A stretch of 64,000 nucleotides of DNA from a virus: positions 1 through 64,000 of the IMG/VR virus record IMGVR_UViG_3300045125_000034, one strand, 5' to 3'. Shown one piece after another: positions 43,218 through 52,290 of the stretch. The notes under the pieces are model-generated. The model searched no databases and was not told where the DNA came from. It saw only the letters and a program-made list of their open reading frames with translations. Each line of letters opens with the position of its first letter. The first letter of the stretch is position 1. The translations under genes were made by a program, and so were the position numbers.

Positions 43218-44092
43218 ATGCTAAGACCGAGGAGTTTGGTCATGGCGGGCGTTCTAACGCTCGCAGTCGTGCCACAGCGGGGCAAGTGTCCTGCCAATCA
43301 TCAGCAAATTGCGATTGCAATGGCTACAGCCAACAGGTGGTAGAGAAGGTCGTTGGGTCCAACGCAGTAGTTCACTACGACGGAAAGCCTCTTGGTTCTG
43401 GTATTGCATATCGCAAGAATGGAAAGTTGTATGTGCTATCAGCAGCACATGTGATAGAAGACGAAGATGCAGTCAAGAGCAGATATTGGTTTTGCCACAA
43501 AACTTCGTGGAGATTAAACGATACCCATCACTAATTTGTCCTGAAGATGAGCCAAGTCAGGACAAAACATGGGAACCAAGAAGATAGAGGTAACTTTGTT
43601 CTGTAGGAGAGATGGAATCTCCAATTACCAAAGAGACATGCAAGATGGTTTTAACTTGACCCCGAGTATGACTTGTGCATCTTGGAAGTTGAACAATCCA
43701 AACCATTAACTCCACTTGTTAGAGGATATGTGTTTTGACTACACCACTCCACGCTTGGGTGTGCCTGTATACATCATGGGCAATCCTTCAGCGGACTACA
43801 TGGGACTATCACCCGAGGTATCATCGGCAACAATCATAGGAGCCGTGGATCATTGTCTGAACATCTGCCTTTCTTCTACCAAACAGATGCGGACGCTGCT
43901 CCAGCTCTTCAGGCGGCGGTCTCTATCGTGCGGACACGGAGGCGCGTGTGTAGGCGTAGTTGTTATGTTGAACTGTTTAAATCGGCAGGTGTACAGCGTA
44001 CCTGTTAATGTTCCTACAAGAGACATTACTCAGGCACAATCAGATAGAATTGTTGCCTCCGAGTGCTTGACTTACATTTACTGTGTGATATA
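43218..44092 (+). CDS. Exported trypsin-like serine protease, frameshifted
   Basis: About 290 aa. Signal peptide MLRPRSLVMAGVLTLAVVPQ. Then VVHYDGKPLGSGIAYRKNGK, LYVLSAAHVIEDEDA (catalytic His in SAAH), PEYDLCILEVEQSKPL (catalytic Asp), VYIMGNPSADYMGLSPEVSS and, reading across a frame break, SSSGGGLYRADTEA (catalytic Ser in SSGGG) followed by CVGVVVMLN. The complete His-Asp-Ser triad and order fit HtrA/trypsin-type proteases, without a PDZ domain in sight. The late promoter and export suggest action in the periplasm, perhaps at lysis. At least four indels. Confidence 0.75.
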
Positions 44093-44094
44093 AT
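44067..44094 (+). promoter_or_regulatory. sigma70-like promoter of the replication operon
   Basis: TTGACT, 16 bp, TATAAT; GGAGGAGGT and ATG 44124 follow. Confidence 0.8.
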
Positions 44095-44123
44095 CTCTCC
44101 AACACCTTTGGAGGAGGTATACT

Positions 44124-44828
44124 ATGAACATCTCCGCAAGACACAATCGCTTTGCTCAAGAATTACGCTGCGATCAACAGCAATATCGTGATTCGTTCGG
44201 GCAACATAATTAGGACCATCAGTCCAACCAAGAACATCTTCTGCGAGGCTACTGTCTCCGAAGAGTTCCCGATTGACTTTGGTATCTACGATCTGAGCAA
44301 GTTCCTTGCTACGATCAGCATGTTCAAGGATCCAACCTTTGACTTTGAGGATACCCATGTGGTCATCTCTTCAAAAGGCAGCAAGTCCAAGGTCAAAGTA
44401 TTACTACTCTGATCCTGAGCAGTTGGTGAAGAGTGACAAGAAGTTGAAGGATGCCTCCTTCTGTGGTCAACTTCCGTTTGGATGTTAAGGATCTCGTTGA
44501 GATGCAGAAGGCTTCTGCTGTTCTTGGTTGCCCCGATATAGAACTGTGTCGTAAGGGCGACCGTCTTGAACTGCGAGTACTTGACCGCAAAGACCCAACA
44601 AGCCACACCTATGCAATGGTTGTTGGCGATACCGACACAGACGCAGACTTCAAGTTCCTGTTCAAGGTTGATGCTCTTCGCATGATCCCCGGCAACTACA
44701 ATGTCGTGGTGAGTGACAAGAATGTTGCGGAGTTCCGTAGCGAGGACGGCAACACGGTGTATTGGATTTCGCTTGAGAGCGACAGCACCTACAAGGCAGG
44801 AAAGAAGTCTCATGCTACCGTTGGTTGA
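44124..44828 (+). CDS. 45: Sliding clamp (gp45), frameshifted
   Basis: About 233 aa aligned by eye with T4 gp45: TIALLKNYAAINSNIVIRSG, EFPIDFGIYDLSKFLATISM, KYYYSDPEQLVKSDKKLKDA, SVVNFRLDVKDLVEMQKASA, FKFLFKVDALRMIPGNYNVV, VYWISLESDSTYKAG. The trimeric ring tethers the polymerase to DNA and in T4 also activates late transcription, which matches the late boxes found here. First gene of a gp45-gp44-(x)-gp62-RegA order close to that of T4. The first codons are in another frame (MNISxxDT). Confidence 0.95.
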
Positions 44829-45749
44829 AAAGTACTCGACCTTCCAAGGTCGCAGACTGCATCCTACCCGCAAGCATCAAGAAGACCTTTGAGGATATCG
44901 TCCGACACGGGCGAAGTACCCAACATGATTCTTGCGTGGAGGTGCAGGCTGTGGTAAGACTACGGTCGCTGTTGCGATGTGCAAGGAGTTGGGTTTAGAC
45001 TACCTGTTCATCAATGCAAGCGAGGACAACGGTATTGATGTTCTTCGCACACGCATTCGCAGTTTCGCGTCCACGGTCTCTTTGAGTGGCGGCAAGAAGG
45101 TGGTCATCCTTGACGAGGCAGACTACCTAAACCCGCAGTCAACGCAGCCTGCTCTTCGTGGTGCTATTGAAGAGTTCGATAAACAACTGTCGGTTCATCC
45201 TGACCTGCAACTTCAAGACTCAGTATCATTGAGCCTCTGCACTCCGCTGCACCGTGATTGACTTCAAGATTCCTGCAAAGGAGAAGCCGTCACTCGCAGG
45301 TCAGTTTTTGGACAGAGCCAAGATGATTATGGACTCCGAGGGAGTACAGTACGAGGAGAAGGCAGTAGCCGAACTAATCATTCGCTACTACCCCGACTTC
45401 CGTAAGACCCTGAACACCATTCAGCGTCATGCTCTGTCAGGTTCCATCAACGCTTCTGTTCTGTCTAACGGTAGGGACATTGAGATAGATGCCCTCATCA
45501 AGGCAATGAAGTCCAAGTCGTTCCCGAGATTCGTAAGTGGGTTGTGGATAACTCGATAGAGAACCCGCTTCCTATTTAGGAAAATCTATGAGGGGATACA
45601 GGACAAGGTTGAAATGGGGTCAATCCCACAGGCTGTTCTCATCCTTGGGGAGTACCAATACAAGTCTGAGCTTCGTTGCAGATCAGGAACTAAACCTCGT
45701 CGCATGCTGTTTGATGCTCGCTTCGGACTGCACCTTCGCTAAACAATAG
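44812..45749 (+). CDS. 44: Clamp loader large subunit (gp44), frameshifted
   Basis: About 315 aa. LPLVEKYRPSKVADCILPAS-type start over frames, ILAGGAGCGKTTVAVAMCKE (Walker A), DYLFINASEDNGIDVLRTRI, KKVVILDEADYLNPQSTQPA (Walker B), CRFILTCNFK, CTVIDFKIP, YYPDFRKTLNTIQRHALSGS, QAVLILGEYQYKSAFVADQE. Same block order as T4 gp44. AAA+ ATPase that opens gp45 rings with gp62. The start overlaps the gp45 end. Confidence 0.95.
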
Positions 45750-45753
45750 TGCC

Positions 45754-46379
45754 ATGAATCACAAGATCAAAAGTCTGAACGATCTTACAATCGCGTTGCA
45801 TGAGATCAACAAGAAGTTCCGCATCACCGAGTTTGTGGACGAGTACCGCAAGGCTATTGGAGACTCTAGCACAGACATCCTGTCTCAACTAAAGCAGGAC
45901 GGTCTGTCTAATCCATTCCAAAAGATCGTCAATCTATCTTCTAAGGTGAACGAGGAAGAACTAGAGAAGTTGATGAATGTGGGCGACAAGTTGACCACCA
46001 AGTACAACTATACTGACTACTTGGATGAATGCCAAAGCCTACGCGACACCTTCCTGAAGGATCGTCGCAACTACTTCGCGTCAAAGGTTACTCGTCAGCC
46101 AACAGCAAAGAAGGATGAGATCACAAGCATCTTTGACTTGAGCGGAACTACGGATATGATCCTAGCCGACTTCATAGACAAGGCTTTGGCGATCATACAC
46201 CCGAGCCACTTGGACACGTGTATGAGGACTTGAATGGCAATCGCATCAAGACCAAGATTCGCCACAAGCCCGCATCAATCACACACGACCATGTTGAAGC
46301 CCCGCTGATTGACCGTTATCATGGCATCAATGCATACGATACCTTCTTGCTCAGGTCTTTCTACGACATCAAGAAGTGA
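45754..46379 (+). CDS. Protein of unknown function between gp44 and gp62
   Basis: About 207 aa, 145 codons uninterrupted. MNHKIKSLNDLTIALHEINK, KFRITEFVDEYRKAIGDSST, FQKIVNLSSKVNEEELEKLM, RDTFLKDRRNYFASKVTRQP, then LNGNRIKTKIRHKPASITHD, RYHGINAYDTFLLRSFYDIK. Largely helical. No T4 counterpart occupies this position. Five nt from gp44, so in the same operon; a replication-associated role is likely but unproven. Confidence 0.6.
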
Positions 46380-46457
46380 GTGGGTTTACATTCCCATTCG
46401 TTTGATCGTATCCTTGACTTCCGAAGAGGATATCACAATATCCTTGACCTACAGATT

Positions 46458-46843
46458 ATGAATCCATTTGATCTTCGTAAACAGATAAACGACAAGACAG
46501 GCAACATCATAGACCGCGACTCTGACAAGGAAAAGCAGTACATTCCTTTCATAATTAATCGTGCGTTCTCACAGTTTCCTGATACGGTCATGGCAGCGAA
46601 CAGCATGAACCTCTTTCCTCACTTGGACAAGCGGTTTGCAGTACGACTTCCCACACAGGTATCAAGAAGCTAAGCGGTTCTCTCGTTGGCCCAAGGCAGA
46701 GTGGGACGAGGAGACAATAGGCATGATTGCCGAGTACTACAATGTGAGTAAGTACAGGGCAAGAGATACATGGCTCTGATGACTGAGGAAGATATTGAGT
46801 ATTTGAAGAGAAAACATGGAAAGGAGGAATCAAGGGTAAGTAA
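46458..46843 (+). CDS. 62: Clamp loader small subunit (gp62), frameshifted
   Basis: About 128 aa: MNPFDLRKQINDKTGNIIDR, KEKQYIPFIINRAFSQFPDT, VMAANSMNLFPHLDKRFQYD, FSRWPKAEWDEETIGMIAEY, EDIEYLKRKHGKGGIKGK. The block QYxxFxxNxAxSQFPxxVxxxxxMN corresponds to T4 gp62 ([20 protein letters not shown]). Partner of gp44. Shorter than the 187-aa T4 protein, as in marine T4-like phages. Confidence 0.85.
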
Positions 46844-46882
46844 ATGCTAACACCCCTTGGACACACATCAAGGAGTATTGTC

Positions 46883-47324
46883 ATGTCGCTAGTGGAATCC
46901 TTCGTGGAGGTTGACCTCCCAAATCCAGAGAATTTCTTGAAAGTCAAGGAAACTCTCACCCCGTATCGGGGTATCATAAGACAGAAACACAAACTACGGC
47001 AGTCCTGCCACATTCTCCACAAGAGAGGCAAGTACTACATCGTTCACTTCAAGGAACTCTTCATGTTGGACGGGTTACCTGCAAACTTCCCCAGATTCGG
47101 ACAAGGCTCTGCCGTAATACCATCTGCAATCAGTTGCAGGAGTGGGGTCTAATCAAGATCACCGATCCAAGTAAGACCAAGGAGCCTGTAGTCCCCGTAT
47201 CGTACTCCTCAAGATTCTCCCATTCGGTCAGAAGAAAGAATGGGAACTGATTCCCAAGTACAACATCGGCAGGAAGAGATCAATGGATCACGGAGAGACC
47301 TACGACCCCGACAGCGACGAGTGA
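46883..47324 (+). CDS. regA: RegA translational repressor, frameshifted
   Basis: About 146 aa. SLVESFVEVDLPNPENFLKV KETLTR, KLRQSCHILHKRGKYYIVHF KELFMLDG, then ARRNTICNQLQEWGLIKITD and FGQKKEWELIPKYNIGRKRS. Close to T4 RegA (DFLKVKETLTRMGI, QSCHILQKKGLYYIVHFKEM, WGLIEI, WKLVPKYTIGN). It binds start regions of early mRNAs and blocks translation. Confidence 0.95.
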
Positions 47325-47349
47325 CTAACCCTTTTTTGAAATTTACATT

Positions 47350-47886
47350 ATGGAAACACTAAAGTTAAAATACAACAAACTTTGGATAGATGTCCCCGAT
47401 CTAGCTCTCTTCGCAACCGAACAGTCTGCCTGCTTTGATGTCAAGGCGTACTTCGGTTCCAAGACCCGTATGGTGGATGCCTACGACCGCAATAACGGTC
47501 ACCACAGGCTCATGGCGGGCTTTGAGCGTCCTGATGCCCTCCGTTCCTTATAGTGCCTCCTAATGGCATTAGAGTCCTTATACCGACAGGGATAGTCCTA
47601 GACATCCCCGAGGGCTATTCCGTTCGCCTACACGCCCGTAGCGGGTTGGCGATCAAGGTGGACTAATTTTAGCAAACTCCGAGGGGGTCATAGACTCTGA
47701 CTACACCGACCAACTCATGGTGGCTGTGGTTAACATATCGGACATGCCTCACCCAGTATTACACACGGAGACCGTATCTGCCAAGGCGAGATGGTCCCCG
47801 TTCTCAAGTACTCTCTGAAACCACCGACGAGAGAATTCTCCCCAAGACTAGCCGAAAGGGTGGGTTCGGCCTCTACTGGAGTTTAA
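47350..47886 (+). CDS. dut: dUTPase, frameshifted
   Basis: About 178 aa. KLKYNKLWIDVPDLALFATE, QSACFDVKAYF (motif I), PTGIVLDIPEGYSVRLHARS GLAIK (motif II), LILANSEGVIDSDYTDQLMV AVVN (motif III), and a C-terminal R-KGGFGSTG-like motif V recovered across frames (47855-47880). Trimeric enzyme hydrolysing dUTP to dUMP, keeping uracil out of DNA. Confidence 0.9.
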
Positions 47887-47888
47887 AA

Positions 47889-48303
47889 ATGACACGCGAT
47901 GAACTGCTCAAGATTCGTGAAGACCTGACTACCAAGGCTCGCAACCTGATGAAGAAGAAGAACGCCGACTTCACGCAGGTAACGACGGGTTGGAACCGAT
48001 TGCAAATTTCACTAGAGTTGAAGGGCTAGGGCATCTGCACCACCGAACAGGGCTTCCTAGTCCGTATGACCGATAAAATGAGCCGCCTTTCGTCATTTGT
48101 TGAGTCCGGTAAGTTGGCAGTAGAGAGATGAATCTTTTGAAGATACCCTTGTAGATGTTGTAAACTATGCCGTTTTGATGTATGCTTACATACATGGCAA
48201 GAACACCAAGTCTACTCCTGTGTCTGTTCATAGCGAACCTTCTCACCCTTTCGTTCCCAAGTCAAGTTGCTGCAAGCACCAAGAACGGCAACGGACGGTT
48301 TGA
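47889..48303 (+). CDS. Nmad1/DUF1599-like nucleotide-metabolism protein, frameshifted
   Basis: About 135 aa: MTRDELLKIREDLTTKARNL MKKKNADFTQ, EPIANFTRVEGLGICTTEQG FLVRMTDKMSRLSSFVESGK, ESFEDTLVDVVNYAVLMYAY. The pattern KKNxDYt...aNF...lGi...GflvRmxDKxsRl.sfl ... eSfxDTLxDlxNYaxL is that of DUF1599/Nmad1 proteins, helical folds of the MazG-like or nucleotide modification type. Placed next to dUTPase. Its end overlaps the lysozyme start. Confidence 0.7.
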
Positions 48304-48688
48304 GGAGTTCATTATCAATCCGTGGTCTGACACCACAGCAAACCCGTCAACTGTTGAACGCTCTGCTACAAGCTGAGAGCGGTGGCAAAGACAACGCTGT
48401 TGGTGACAACGGCAAGGCGATTGGTCCATATCAGACTTGGGAAGTGTATTGGAGAGATGCTGTTGAGTACGACCCGTCAATCGGTGGCAATACTCGGACT
48501 GCACTAACCGTGCATACGCAGAACGGATTGTGGTAATATACCGCAATCGCTATGCTTCCAAGGGTGCGACCTACGAGACTCTTGCTCGCATTCACAACGG
48601 CGGTCCATCAGGTTACAAGAAGAGTGCTACTATCAAGTATTGGAACAAGGTGAAGAATGAACTTAGAAGATCATCTATCAGGAAGTGA
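48194..48688 (+). CDS. Secreted i-type (destabilase-like) lysozyme, frameshifted
   Basis: Signal peptide MARTPSLLLCLFIANLLTLS FPSQVAAS, then IRGLTPQQTRQLLNALLQAE SGGKDNAVGDNGKAIGPYQT, WEVYWRDAVEYDPSIGG, AERIVVIYRNRYA and ARIHNGGPSGYKKSATIKYW NKV. The ESGGxxxAVGDNGxAIGPxQ and RIHNGGPxGxxxxxTxxYW blocks are those of i-type/destabilase-like lysozymes. Probably the endolysin, exported by Sec, as SAR or signal-peptide endolysins are. Confidence 0.8.
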
Positions 48689-49081
48689 TGGGTATACCCC
48701 AGAACAACAAGAGGTTCCTTCTAGATTTGCAACATGTGCTTGCTAGTAAAACCAATCACGGAGTTTCACAAGGATAGGGGCAGAAGAGACAAGTTCAAGA
48801 GGCATCCAGCATGCAATTTGTGCTTGAAAAAGCATCAGAAGGTGGTAGCAAAAATTAGGAAAAACGCACCTCCAAAACCAACCGTATGCGAATGCTGTGG
48901 CAGAAATCCCGACACGGATACCACTATCAGAGGTTGGGCTATGGATCATGACCACATCACAGAAGAATTCCGTGGTTGGATATGCCAAACCTGCAACATT
49001 GGCTTGGGGCATTTCAAAGACTCTGTTGAAGGTCTTGAGAGAGCAATAGATTACTTACAAAGAACAAGTAAACGGAAATGA
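48657..49081 (+). CDS. Endonuclease VII-like HNH protein, frameshifted
   Basis: About 140 aa. N-terminal MNLEDHLSGSDGYTPEQQEV, then CNMCLLVKPITEFHKDRGRR, HPACNLCLKKHQKVVAKIRK, TVCECCGRNPDTDTTIRGWA, MDHDHITEEFRGWICQTCNI GLGHFKDS. Two CxxC zinc pairs plus MDHDHxTxxFRGWICxxCNxGLG are the recombination endonuclease VII (T4 gp49-like) signature. Resolves branched DNA or acts as a nicking HNH. Confidence 0.9.
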
Positions 49082-49086
49082 TAAGC

Positions 49087-50411
49087 ATGGAAGACAGCAG
49101 ATACCAAATCATTGAAGGCGACTGCATCACAGGGAATGAAGACGCTACCCGATGGGTGCGTCCATACCATAGGTAACATCCCCACCGTACTATGGTCTTC
49201 GTGACTATGACGGCGGTGAGGCAGAGATCGGAGGCGAAGAGACCCCGATGACTATGTGAAGAAGATGGTTGAGGTGTTCAGGGAAGCCAAGCGTATTCTC
49301 CGAGATGATGGTACGCTGTGGCTGAACCTTGGTGACACCTACGCTACTACAAGCGGCGGAATGGAGCAGTTGCGTAAGTTGGGAGGTCAGACTCAAACTA
49401 CGGAGCGGTGAAGTACTCCGAGGGGTACAAGGGTGTGTCACAGAAAGGTAAGGATGGAGCCAAGAAGAGCGGTCTCAAGCACAAGGACTTGATCGGTATT
49501 CCTTGGAGAGTCGCACTTGCTCTACAGGCTGACGGTTGGTATCTCCGTCAGGACATCATTTGGAACAAGCCAAATCCCATGCCCGAGAGCGTGACCGACC
49601 GTTGCACCAAGTCTCACGAATACATCTTCCTGCTGACCAAGCACCCGAAGTACTACTACGATCACGAAGCAATCAAGGAGCCTGCGACCACATCTCCTAT
49701 GTCAAGAGACAAGCAGGGAGAGGGCTATCAGGCAGACTATCCTCACGGTGATCGTTTCTCTCCCGGGCGAAAGAGTGTGGGGAGCGGACGGCAAGCGTAA
49801 CAAGAGGTCTGTGTGGACTGTGACTACCAAGGCGTACAAGGGAGCGCACTTTGCTACCTACCCCAAGGACTTGATTGAGCCTTGCGTCCTCGCTGGGTAC
49901 GAGCGAGCATGGGTGCTGCTCCAAGTGTGGTGCCCATACAAGCGTACAGTAGAAAAGCCTACGCAAAACTTGGAGCCTGTTGATCCTATTGAGCGTAAGG
50001 AGAGTAGCGCTTACCCCTGAAGATAGTGCTATAGTTCTGTGGTTAGAACAGAATGGTGGCGACTACCGAATCTCCGTTGACGGCGACAAGCACACGGAAC
50101 AATGGAACGACATTCCTATCAGTAATGGCAGAAGAAGTGAGTTCAAGAAGAAAGGCTACACCATTCTCACACATGGGGAGAGGGGAACCAATAGCAACAG
50201 GGTGGGTTCAGACCTGTGAGTGTTCCGATTCCACCACCGTTCCCTTCGCACAGTTCATTCGACCCGTTCACAGGCAGCGGCACGACTGCGGTCGTTTGCT
50301 ATGAACCACTTGGACGCAAGTACATCGGTACAGAGTCGAACCCCGAGTACTATCAAGTTGGCTGAGGGCAGGATAGCCGAAGAAGCACCCCTAACTCTAT
50401 TGGATTCCTAA
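49087..50411 (+). CDS. DNA methyltransferase (N4-C or N6-A type), frameshifted
   Basis: About 440 aa. MEDSRYQIIEGDCI, TSPPYYGLRDYDGGEAEIGG-type motif IV (S-P-P-Y) over frames, VKKMVEVFREAKRILRDDGT LWLNLGDTYA, LIGIPWRVALALQADGWYLR QDIIWNKPNPMPESV, KSHEYIFLLTKHPKYYYDHE AIKE, an insert (DYRISVDGDKHTEQWNDIPI), and FDPFTGSGTTAVVCYEPLGR KYIGTE (motif I, SAM binding, at the C-terminus: beta-class order). Probably protects phage DNA. Multiple indels. Confidence 0.9.
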
Positions 50412-50413
50412 CG

Positions 50414-50689
50414 ATGAACAAGTTGAGACCGATTGGAAAGTGGATTGAAGCTCTAGACTGTTGGTGGTGGCGAGAAGACCACAGAGAGTGGTATCATCTA
50501 CACCGAGAAGATCTCGCTCTCAGATGGTGTGGAGCACGGTCATGTCTATCGTGGCGAAGCAAGTTGACCGAGGACATCTAAGGTTGGAGAGACAAGGTTC
50601 TGTGGGACACCTCCAAGATCAGGGGCGGTGGCCACGGCAATAACAATGTGATCCATCAGGATTGGATCTCTATGGTGGAGAGAAAGTGA
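50414..50689 (+). CDS. GroES-like co-chaperonin (gp31-type), frameshifted
   Basis: About 90 aa. MNKLRPIGKWIEA, VGGGEKTTESGIIYTEKISL SDGVEHGHVYRGEAS, then KVGDKVLWDTSKIRGGGHGN. The GroES fold order (xxLRPIGdxVxV, E..T.sGIiyte, GxVxxxGxg, VGDxVLwd) is visible. T4 gp31 replaces GroES to fold the large major capsid protein; same role likely. Confidence 0.75.
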
Positions 50690-51449
50690 TGGACAAGACA
50701 GTATTCATTCCTATTCCGACACGCAATCATAACAACTATCTAAAGCACTATCTTCGGTGCATAGATGAGTTGGGACTATCCCAAGGATAAGATAGTCACT
50801 TCCACATCAAACAACAAACAACAACGATGATGACACTGCTAGCTACTCTTAACTTCATGGATGAACAAAAATCACCGAAGTTACAAGAAGGTAATGTTTG
50901 AGCACGGCGACTTCTCTGTTCTTCAGAAAGACATGGGGTGGCAGGACAAGGATGGAATTAGACTTCGCATCATGTCTATCATTAGGCTTAGAGAAGTTTG
51001 GATTTGTGCAAGCAAGAGTGGTGCGAGCTATTTCTTCCCTATGGATACGGATAATTGGGTTGCTCCATTCACATTGAAGTACCTAATTGATGATGATTGC
51101 CTTAGTAGCACCATTCATGAAGGACTTTATGGCAGAAAGAGAAATCTGGCGCTCCAGTTACTTCTACAAGGTAAACGAGTGGGGATTTATGGCAGTAAAG
51201 ACCCCAACCACGAATCATTCAACATATGCGGCACAGACAAAGGCCCGGTGTGGAACCATAAAGGTAGATGCTGTGGTTCATTGCACATATCTTCTTGGTT
51301 GCAGTTACATGTACAAAGGTCAAGTACTATGACGGCAGCAATCAATGGGAATTGCACCTTGCTAATTAGTGCTAGAACAAACGGAGTAAATCGTCGCAGT
51401 ACATCTGTAACGAAGGATGTTTGGGTTTGTTAGGTATGCGAAACAATAG
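50689..51449 (+). CDS. Glycosyltransferase-like protein, frameshifted
   Basis: About 250 aa. MDKTVFIPIPTRNHNNYLKH YLRCIDEL, KKVMFEHGDFSVLQK, ARVVRAISSLWIRIIG-type frames and SYFFPMDTDNWVAPFTLKYL (DxD motif), then VAPFMKDFMAEREIWRSSYF, HCTYLLGCSYMYKG. GT-A type start and DTDN acidic motif indicate a sugar transferase. Coupled to the co-chaperonin gene by overlap. Highly indel-damaged. Confidence 0.55.
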
Positions 51450-52290
51450 TGGATCGTGATGACTGTTATGACCTTATGTCATCTAAATGCCTCAAAGATA
51501 ACAAAAGAGTGACGGACAAAGATGTTGTGTTTTTCGGGGCAACACAGCAAGAATAACACAAATCCAATCTATGCTAAACGAAAAATAGCCTGTGAAGAAA
51601 CATGGCTAAAGGATATTGATACAAGCAAGTACTGTTGTAACCACCATAAACGACCCATCACACTATGAGTTTCAACAGAATCCAGAAAAGAAATACCACT
51701 TTTCCGATGAGGAAGAGTCTTGTTACATAAACGCACCAGATAGTTGGCATTCTTGCTATGACAGAACTAAGATTTTCTAGAGTGGGTATGAATGAAACAA
51801 CATCTCAGTATTTTGGAAAGTTGATGATGATACTTTTATCAATGCGAATAGATTCAATACCTACGAAGATTACAAGAACAAAGACTCTATTGGACTACAG
51901 TATTTCTATAACAATCATTCTAAACTAAATGTGCCGGGTTACTTTATGCATGGAGCGGAGTGTTGTGTATCTCGTAGAATTTTAGGGAATGTGTTGGATA
52001 AATGCCTCTACCAATCAAAGATGACTATGTAAACCACGAAGATTATGACTTGGGGTACGTAATCAGTAATCTCATACCCGATGCTGTGGTCCATTCTCGA
52101 TTCTGATATACATCCAACAATAAATGAAACCTCTCCAGAAACTTTGAATTCGGGCAAGAAGATAGACAATCTATTACTTGCTGCCCCGTTCCTCCTGATA
52201 AGATGGTACTTCTTCACAAGATGTATTCGAATAGTGGCAGGAAAGACATGGAAACAATGCACAACTACTACAAGGACGGCAATTGAACTT
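51450..52290 (+). CDS. GT31/Fringe-like glycosyltransferase, frameshifted
   Basis: About 280 aa. DKDVVFFGATQQ, SHYEFQQNPEKKYHFSDEEE, SVFWKVDDDTFINANRFNTY, GYFMHGAECCVSRRILGNVL, LPIKDDYVNHEDYDLGYVIS NLIPDAVVHS. WKVDDDTFIN (DxD), a G..C.(V/L)S acceptor segment and the EDYxxG are features of beta-1,3-galactosyl/fringe (GT31) enzymes. Probably decorates phage DNA, capsid or host glycan. Confidence 0.55.
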
